64,000 nt of DNA, taken from positions 204,513 through 268,512 of the forward strand of contig UVIF01000001.1 of assembly GCA_900596015.1 (NCBI GenBank), written 5' to 3'. Every line of letters starts with the position of its first letter. Positions within the stretch are counted from its first letter, which is position 1. Below are positions 58,732 through 64,000 of this stretch, piece after piece. The notes under the pieces are model-generated. The model ran no database searches. It was not told the DNA's origin and saw nothing but the letters and a program-made list of their open reading frames with translations. The position numbers were made by a program, and so were the translations under genes. Source of the stretch: Pseudomonas viridiflava. Lineage in GTDB: Bacteria > Pseudomonadota > Gammaproteobacteria > Pseudomonadales > Pseudomonadaceae.

Positions 58732-59688
58732 ATGCGCGCCTTGGCCGCTTTGAGTCGCTTTGTCGGCAATACCTTTGCCTATTGGGTTCTGCTGTTCGCC
58801 ATACTGGCGTTTCTGGCGCCTGAATGGTTCATCGGCCTCAAGCCGCTGATCGTGCCGCTACTGGGTCTGGTGATGTTCGGCATGGGCCTGACCCTCAAGC
58901 TCGACGATTTTGCCGAGGTCGGGCGTCATCCGTGGCGCGTGGCGCTGGGCGTGGTTGCGCACTTCGTGATCATGCCAGGTGTGGCCTGGCTGTTATGCCA
59001 GGTGTTCCATCTGCCCCCGGAGATCGCCGTCGGCGTGATTCTGGTCGGTTGCTGCCCGAGCGGCACCTCGTCCAACGTGATGACCTGGCTGGCCAAGGGC
59101 GACCTGGCGCTGTCGGTGGCGATCGCCGCAGTGACCACCCTGCTCGCCCCGCTGCTCACCCCTGCCCTGATCTGGCTGTTGGCTTCGGCCTGGCTGCCGG
59201 TATCGTTCATGGAGATGTTCTGGTCGATCCTGCAACTGGTCATGCTGCCGATCGTTCTGGGCGTCGTTGCCCAGAAGCTGCTCGGTGCACGGGTACAGCT
59301 GGCGGTCGATGTGCTGCCGCTGGTATCGGTGGTGAGCATCGTGTTGATCGTCTGCGCCGTGGTTGCGGCCAGCCAGGCACGCATCGCCGAGTCGGGCCTG
59401 TTGATCATGGCGGTGGTGATTCTGCACAACAGTTTCGGTTTCCTGCTGGGCTACTTCACCGGCAAGCTGTTCAAGCTGCCGCTGGCGCAGCGCAAGTCCC
59501 TGGCCCTGGAAGTCGGGATGCAGAACTCGGGGCTGGGCGCGGCGTTGGCCAGTGCGCACTTCTCGCCGCTGGCAGCGGTGCCCAGCGCCTTGTTCAGCGT
59601 CTGGCACAATATTTCCGGAGCACTGCTCTCGACTTATTTCCGGCGCATGGAGGGCACCGAGCCAGGCGCGTTGAAGACCGAACCTTGA
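58732..59688 (+). CDS. Bile acid:sodium symporter family transporter
   Basis: A 318-residue membrane protein with about nine or ten spans. GLVMFGMGLTLKLDDF and the sodium-site motif VGCCPSGTSSNVMTWLAKGD near residue 110 are family hallmarks. EVGMQNSGLGAALA lies near residue 265. Bacterial members carry pantoate, pyruvate-like acids or unknown organic anions; the name does not prove bile-acid transport. AAGGAA precedes the ATG. Confidence 0.9.
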   Translation: MRALAALSRFVGNTFAYWVLLFAILAFLAPEWFIGLKPLIVPLLGLVMFGMGLTLKLDDFAEVGRHPWRVALGVVAHFVIMPGVAWLLCQVFHLPPEIAVGVILVGCCPSGTSSNVMTWLAKGDLALSVAIAAVTTLLAPLLTPALIWLLASAWLPVSFMEMFWSILQLVMLPIVLGVVAQKLLGARVQLAVDVLPLVSVVSIVLIVCAVVAASQARIAESGLLIMAVVILHNSFGFLLGYFTGKLFKLPLAQRKSLALEVGMQNSGLGAALASAHFSPLAAVPSALFSVWHNISGALLSTYFRRMEGTEPGALKTEP

Positions 59689-59734
59689 CCGGTCGCACTT
59701 GATCCATCGGGCAAGGATGGGCAACATGGTGTTC

Positions 59735-59783
59735 GGCGCCGGGACGACCCGGCGCCACTTTTCCTGCAAACGGGGACGACCCC
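59735..59783 (+). promoter_or_regulatory. Guanidine-II (mini-ykkC) riboswitch
   Basis: Two hairpins with identical ACGA loops stand in series. GGCGCCGGG-ACGA-CCCGGCGCC covers 59735-59756 and GGGG-ACGA-CCCC covers 59772-59783. This is the defining structure of mini-ykkC RNAs, which bind guanidine. The second hairpin is followed within ten bases by the ribosome-binding GAGGG of sugE, so guanidine binding should control access to it. Confidence 0.95.
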
Positions 59784-59804
59784 ATCTTCGATGAGGGTTT
59801 TTCC

Positions 59805-60119
59805 ATGTCCTGGTTACTGTTGTTTTTCGCCGGTCTGTTCGAAGTGTGCTGGGCCATCGGCCTGAAGTACACCGACGGCTTTACCCGCCCCCTTCCTACC
59901 GTATTGACCGTTGCCGCCATGGCAGCGAGCCTCGGCCTGCTCGGCCTGGCCATGCGTGAGCTGCCCTTGGGCACAGCCTACGCCATCTGGACCGGGGTCG
60001 GTGCAGTGGGTACGGTGATTGCCGGTATCGTGCTGTTCGGCGAGTCGATGGCACTGATGCGGATGGTCAGTGTGGGTCTGATCATCCTGGGGCTGGTGGG
60101 GTTGAAGGTAAGTACCTGA
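59805..60119 (+). CDS. sugE: Guanidinium exporter SugE/Gdx (SMR family)
   Basis: A 104-residue four-span small multidrug resistance protein. The essential glutamate is in [14 protein letters not shown] near residue 13, and [15 protein letters not shown] is the SugE/Gdx-type third helix. Proteins of this subtype exchange guanidinium for protons. The guanidine-II riboswitch directly upstream confirms that role over a general drug pump. Confidence 0.95.
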   Translation: MSWLLLFFAGLFEVCWAIGLKYTDGFTRPLPTVLTVAAMAASLGLLGLAMRELPLGTAYAIWTGVGAVGTVIAGIVLFGESMALMRMVSVGLIILGLVGLKVST

Positions 60120-60132
60120 TCCTGTAACGCTC

Positions 60133-60271
60133 CTGTAGGAGCGGTCTGTGGCCGCGAACCGAGCGCTGCGGTGCGTCAGCCAATTTGCGGGGCCCTTTTC
60201 GCGGGCAGAGCCCGCTCCCACAATGAGACGATGTACACGCACTCATTGTGGGAGCGGGCGCTGCCCGCGAA
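60133..60271. repeat. Three REP sequences, two forming a long inverted repeat
   Basis: A REP at 60133-60158 (TGTAGGAGCGGTC to GCGAA) is followed by two facing copies at 60198-60227 and 60242-60271. These are 30-bp arms with a single mismatch around a 14-nt loop and could form a long hairpin. They lie between the convergent sugE and pepN genes and may also end transcription. Confidence 0.85.
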
Positions 60272-60292
60272 GAATCCCCACCAATCGATCCA

Positions 60293-62950
60293 TCAAACCA
60301 GGCTTTTGCTGACCACTTCGTAGACGTCGCTGGACAGCGGGCCTGAGGCGAGGATGCGCTCCAGTTCGGCTTTCATCAGTGCCTGACGGGCGCTGTCGTA
60401 CTTTCTCCAGCGGGTCAGCGGCGACAGTTGCCGCGAGGCGATCTGCGGGTTCAGGGCATTGAGCTCGATCACCAGATCGGCCAGGAAGCGGTAGCCCGAG
60501 CCGTCGGCCGCATGGAAGTTGATCAGGTTCTGACCCGCGAACGCACCAATCAGCGCACGCACCTTGTTCGGGTTCTTCAGGGTGAACGCCGGATGCTGCA
60601 TCAGCGCCTTGACCCGTGCCAACCCACCCGGCAAGCCGCTTGCCGCCTGCACACTGAACCACTGGTCCATGACCAACGGGTTGTCCTTGAAATGCTCGGC
60701 GAATGCCTGCAAGGCCTTGGCCTTCTCCGTCTCGAATGGCGAGTTGACCAACACCGCCAGGGCCGTCAGGCGCTCGGTCATGTTGTCGCAGGCATCATAT
60801 TGTTCGAGGGTAGCGGCGAGCACTTCGGGACGTCCGCTGAGCATCAGGTAGGACAACGCGATGTTCTGCAGCGCGCGGCGGGCGAAATGCTCTTTCTCGG
60901 CCACGTACGCAGTAGCCCTGGAGACCTCGCGATTGGCCTGGTAGCGCGTCCACAGCCCATCGAACAGACCATCGGCCAGCTGCTTTCGGGCGAATTCGCG
61001 AGCGGCATGGATCGCGTCGACGTCTGCCACTTCGCTGATCTCGGCCAGGTAGGCCTCGCTGGGCAGCGACAGCATCTCTGCCACCATCGCCTGATCCAGT
61101 TCGGTGTCTTCCAGCACGCTGGCCAACGCCGTGAGCAGGCGCGGATCCATCGACAACGACTCGCCACGCTGGTACTGGCCTATCATTTCCTGCAGCACCT
61201 GCACCGACAGCTGCTGGCCGGCATCCCAGCGGTTAAAGCCGTCGCTGTCGTGCTGCATGAGGAACATCAACTGGTCACGGGTATACGGGAAGATCAGTTT
61301 GACCGGCGCACTGAAACCGCGCAGCAGCGACGGCAGCGGTTGCTCGGCGATGTCGACGAAGGTGAAGGTCTGTTCGGCCTCGGTCACCGCCAGCACACGG
61401 CTGGTACCGACCGCCGCGGCCTCGTCGCGCAAACGCAATGGCAGCTCGCGGCCACTGGCGTCCAGCAGGCCCAGCGCAACGGGAATCACGAATGGCAGCT
61501 TCTCGACCTTGTCCGGGGTCTCGGGGCAGCTCTGGCGTAGGGTCAAGTTGTAGGTGCGAGCTTGCGCATCGTAGTGTTCGCTGACCTGAAGGCGTGGCGT
61601 ACCCGCCTGGCTGTACCAGCGCTTGAACTGCTTGAGCTCGACACCGTTGGCGTCTTCCATCGCACTGATGAAATCGTCGCAGGTCACGGCCTGGCCATCG
61701 TGACGCTCGAAGTACAGGTCGCTGCCCTTGCGGAAGCCTTCGGCACCCAGCAAGGTGTGCAGCATGCCAACCACTTCCGAGCCCTTCTCGTACACGGTCA
61801 AGGTGTAGAAGTTGGAGATCTCGATGAAGCTGTCGGGGCGCACCGCGTGGGCCATCGGGCCGGCATCTTCGGCGAACTGGTGGGTGCGCAGGTAGGCGAC
61901 GTCCTGGATGCGCTTGACGGTCGGCGAATGCATGTCGGCGCTGAAGCCTGCATCACGGTAGACGGTGAAGCCTTCCTTGAGCGACAACTGGAACCAGTCG
62001 CGGCAGGTCACCCGGTTGCCCGACCAGTTGTGGAAATATTCGTGGGCGACGATGGCCTCGACCCGCTGGTGGGCGGCATCGGTGGCGGTTTCGGCGCGGG
62101 CCAGCACGGCGCTGGAGTTGAAGATGTTCAGGCCCTTGTTTTCCATGGCGCCCATGTTGAAGTCGTTGACCGCGACGATCATGAAGATGTCCAGGTCGTA
62201 CTCACGGCCGTAGGCTTCTTCGTCCCAACGCATGGACTTCTTCAGGCTGGTCATGGCGTGGGCGCACTTGTCGATGTTCTCCGGCTCGACATAGATGCGC
62301 AGCGCCACATCGCGACCACTGACCGTGGTGAAACTGTCTTCCACGCACCACAGGTCACCGGCCACCAGCGCGAACAGGTAGGCCGGTTTCACGAACGGGT
62401 CTTCCCAGGTGGCCCAGTGGCGGCCATCTTCCTGGGGGCCGTTGCCGACCGGGTTGCCGTTGGACAGCAGGATCGGGTACTGCTGCTGGTCGGCGATCAA
62501 CGTGGTGGTGAAGCGGCTCATCACGTCGGGACGATCGAGGTAGTAGGTGATCTTGCGGAAGCCTTCGGCTTCGCACTGGGTGCAGAACATGCCCGTGGAC
62601 TTGTACAGCCCTTCCAGTGCGGTGTTGGTTTCGGGGTGGATGCGCACGCTGGTGTCGACGGTGAACGCCTCGCTGCGCGGCTGCAAGGTCAGGCTTTCGG
62701 CAGTCAGCTGGTAGTCAGCGGCATCCAGATCGCTGTCGTCGAGCTTGACGCCAAGCAGCTCCATCAACTCGCCGTCGAGCACCAGCGGTGGCAGCCCGGC
62801 CCCGCGCGCGGGGTTGCGGCGCATGACCAACTGCGCGTGGACCAGGCTGTGATCGTCGAACAACTCAAAGGTCAGGTGCGTCTCGTCGATCAGATAATCA
62901 GGCGCCTGATAGTCTTTCAGGTAGATCATTTTCGGTTGTTCGGTACGCAT
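60293..62950 (-). CDS. pepN: Aminopeptidase N
   Basis: An 885-residue M1-family zinc aminopeptidase that removes N-terminal residues from peptides in the cytosol. The exopeptidase motif is MGAMENKGLN near residue 265, and zinc ligands are in HEYFHNWSGN and the downstream glutamate in LKEGFTVYRD. GAAGGG eight bases before the ATG at 62950 supports the start. The C-terminal helical domain is complete. Confidence 0.96.
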   Translation of the reverse strand: MRTEQPKMIYLKDYQAPDYLIDETHLTFELFDDHSLVHAQLVMRRNPARGAGLPPLVLDGELMELLGVKLDDSDLDAADYQLTAESLTLQPRSEAFTVDTSVRIHPETNTALEGLYKSTGMFCTQCEAEGFRKITYYLDRPDVMSRFTTTLIADQQQYPILLSNGNPVGNGPQEDGRHWATWEDPFVKPAYLFALVAGDLWCVEDSFTTVSGRDVALRIYVEPENIDKCAHAMTSLKKSMRWDEEAYGREYDLDIFMIVAVNDFNMGAMENKGLNIFNSSAVLARAETATDAAHQRVEAIVAHEYFHNWSGNRVTCRDWFQLSLKEGFTVYRDAGFSADMHSPTVKRIQDVAYLRTHQFAEDAGPMAHAVRPDSFIEISNFYTLTVYEKGSEVVGMLHTLLGAEGFRKGSDLYFERHDGQAVTCDDFISAMEDANGVELKQFKRWYSQAGTPRLQVSEHYDAQARTYNLTLRQSCPETPDKVEKLPFVIPVALGLLDASGRELPLRLRDEAAAVGTSRVLAVTEAEQTFTFVDIAEQPLPSLLRGFSAPVKLIFPYTRDQLMFLMQHDSDGFNRWDAGQQLSVQVLQEMIGQYQRGESLSMDPRLLTALASVLEDTELDQAMVAEMLSLPSEAYLAEISEVADVDAIHAAREFARKQLADGLFDGLWTRYQANREVSRATAYVAEKEHFARRALQNIALSYLMLSGRPEVLAATLEQYDACDNMTERLTALAVLVNSPFETEKAKALQAFAEHFKDNPLVMDQWFSVQAASGLPGGLARVKALMQHPAFTLKNPNKVRALIGAFAGQNLINFHAADGSGYRFLADLVIELNALNPQIASRQLSPLTRWRKYDSARQALMKAELERILASGPLSSDVYEVVSKSLV

Positions 62951-62962
62951 GCGAAAACCCTT

Positions 62963-63823
62963 CTACTGATGCACGGCCAATTGGTAAGCCGTGTACTTGC
63001 GAATATTGATGACGCCGGAATCGAAGATCAGGTATTGACCCTTGACGCCCAGCAACGTGCCTTCGGCAATCGGGTTCTTGTCCAGGTTGAAGCTGGCGAT
63101 CTTGCTCGGGTAGGTATGTACCGGGTAGCGGATCTCGATGGGCTCGACATCGTTCAAGGCCTGGATGGCCTGCAGGCCGAAGCGATCCTGCAGCATGTGG
63201 ATGCCGGCCGCACAGCTGTCGAACAACTGCTCGCGGATGGCCACCAGATCCACCGCCGGGGCGTCACCCTTGAGCAGCGCGCGCCAGTTGGTGCGGTCCG
63301 CGACCTGCGAGCGGAACAGGTCTTCGACCAGCCCGGATTGCCGGCGGGTCGCCACGCGCATGATCGGCAGTGCCTGGCTGGCGCCCTGGTCGAGCCAGCG
63401 GGTAGGCAGCTGGCTGGCCCGGGTGATGCCGACCTTGACCCCTGAAGAGTTGGCCAGATAGACCACATGATCGGTCATGCAGAACTGCTCGCCCCAGGAC
63501 GGATCGCGGCAGGTCCCGGCGTCGTAGTGGCATTTTTCCGGAGCCATGATGCACACGTCGCACTGGGCCAGCTTGGTCATGCAGGGGTAGCAGTAGCCTT
63601 GGCTGAAGCTGGTCTTGGTCTTGCGGCCGCAGTTCACGCAGTGGATGGCGCCGAGAAACTCCAGGCGCAGCTTGCTGCCGATCAACGGATTGACGGCTAT
63701 CCGCGTATCGCCCAGACGAAGCTGGTATTGCACGACCGGCGCCTCCAGCTGTGCGGACATCTTGCTGGCCGCACCGCGACCCAGCTCCTGCAGGGTGTCT
63801 TGCGCAAAGAGATCGCAGGTCAA
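62963..63823 (-). CDS. DUF2797 family protein with a multi-cysteine zinc-binding region
   Basis: About 286 residues. The N-terminal half has a cysteine cluster, CVNCGRKTKTSF, CYPCMTKLAQCDVC and EKCHYDAGTC, which probably binds zinc. It is followed by WGEQFCMTDHVVYLANSSG and KVGITRASQLPTRWLDQGA, reminiscent of a GIY-YIG-like segment. The function is unknown. The start is uncertain: a TTG at 63823 overlaps the upstream stop (TTGA), and the next ATG is at 63760, but ELGRGAASKM before that ATG looks conserved. Longer in-frame sequence to 64000 is only the shadow of the upstream gene. Confidence 0.85.
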   Translation of the reverse strand: MTCDLFAQDTLQELGRGAASKMSAQLEAPVVQYQLRLGDTRIAVNPLIGSKLRLEFLGAIHCVNCGRKTKTSFSQGYCYPCMTKLAQCDVCIMAPEKCHYDAGTCRDPSWGEQFCMTDHVVYLANSSGVKVGITRASQLPTRWLDQGASQALPIMRVATRRQSGLVEDLFRSQVADRTNWRALLKGDAPAVDLVAIREQLFDSCAAGIHMLQDRFGLQAIQALNDVEPIEIRYPVHTYPSKIASFNLDKNPIAEGTLLGVKGQYLIFDSGVINIRKYTAYQLAVHQ

Positions 63824-64000
63824 TGGATCGAATCCGACTTGAACAGGATGTTTTCGATCGGCGCGGACTTCGAGGCGCACTCCTGCGGGCCCATGTAACC
63901 GGTGCGCTGGTCTTCGGGCAGGTTCTTCACTTCCCAGGCGATGATGGCCTGCAGGGTCAGCTCCTTCTGCTCGGCGGTCAGCTTGCGGCCGTCGGACCAT
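63820..64000 (-). CDS. DUF1315 (YeaC-like) protein, 5' end cut by the window edge
   Basis: The last 59 codons and stop of a small gene are present. The reading frame from 63999 gives DGRKLTAEQKELTLQAIIAW and PEDQRTGYMGPQEC, typical of YeaC/DUF1315 proteins of about 85-90 residues. The N-terminal third lies beyond the window. Its stop overlaps the probable start of the DUF2797 gene, so the two are coupled. The function is unknown. Confidence 0.85.
   Translation of the reverse strand, partial: WSDGRKLTAEQKELTLQAIIAWEVKNLPEDQRTGYMGPQECASKSAPIENILFKSDSIH

Noticed and set aside
61562..63445. 627-codon open frame antisense to pepN and DUF2797
   Set aside because: It spans two convincingly coding genes on the opposite strand, and its composition is typical of codon-shadow translation.

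Overview
The window is GC-rich bacterial chromosome from a fluorescent Pseudomonas, most likely of the P. putida/P. fulva kind. Support comes from the gene pairs acnA/aer and mazG-relA-rlmD-cysM-gacS, Pseudomonas-type REP/REPIN repeats, an aerobic (CobF, CobO, CobQ) cobalamin operon and a pyoverdine-iron processing operon. It carries no phage, insertion sequence, integron or CRISPR array. Almost everything is core genome in short, tightly packed operons. Long antisense ORFs are common, as expected at this GC content, and were left out.

Layout. 0.1-11 kb: aconitase acnA, then an eight-gene operon (3213-9335) that I read as fpvGHJK-fpvCDEF, the inner-membrane and periplasmic machinery that reduces ferripyoverdine and recovers the iron, then the energy-taxis receptor aer. 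11-17.6 kb: two alpha/beta hydrolases, a small DUF6434 protein, a methyltransferase, a 47-residue ORF behind a strong hairpin, a soluble hybrid histidine kinase, and cobF. 17.8-22.5 kb: an FpvA/FpvB-like TonB receptor, msrA and a BdlA-like soluble chemoreceptor. 22.5-25.2 kb: a 786-bp gene-free stretch with a palindromic DnaA box and a possible structured RNA ending in a terminator, a small DUF1652-like gene, and a FadL-family porin.

25.2-35.9 kb: a minus-strand operon under a cobalamin riboswitch, cobO-cobB-bluB-cbiB-cobD-cobQ-cobU-cobT-cobC-cobS, nearly all with overlapping starts and stops. It is followed by an MFS transporter and a 41-residue membrane peptide coupled to it. 36-44.7 kb: a PQQ-type sugar dehydrogenase lipoprotein, two NlpC/P60 lipoproteins, the DUF2066-permease-hda operon, and divergent to it purM-purN-DUF3108. 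44.7-46.8 kb: dctA with a sigma-54 promoter and two upstream palindromes resembling DctD enhancers. 46.8-56 kb: DUF2058, mazG, relA, rlmD and cysM on the minus strand, and gacS divergent. 56-64 kb: a zinc-ribbon protein, a CBS-pair protein, tRNA-Asp and tRNA-Val with a clear promoter, rdgC, an 81-bp tandem REP array, a bile-acid/sodium-symporter family protein, sugE/gdx under a guanidine-II riboswitch, pepN, a DUF2797 protein and a truncated DUF1315 gene at the window edge.

How the parts fit. Iron supply (fpv operon, TonB receptor), B12 synthesis, chemosensing (aer, bdlA-like) and global regulation (relA, gacS, hda) dominate. The best regulatory readings are the two riboswitches, the dctA enhancer-promoter and the tRNA promoter. 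The least explained pieces are the 22.9-23.2 kb candidate RNA, the hairpin-led 47-residue ORF, the coupled 41-residue membrane peptide and the 146-residue zinc-ribbon protein.
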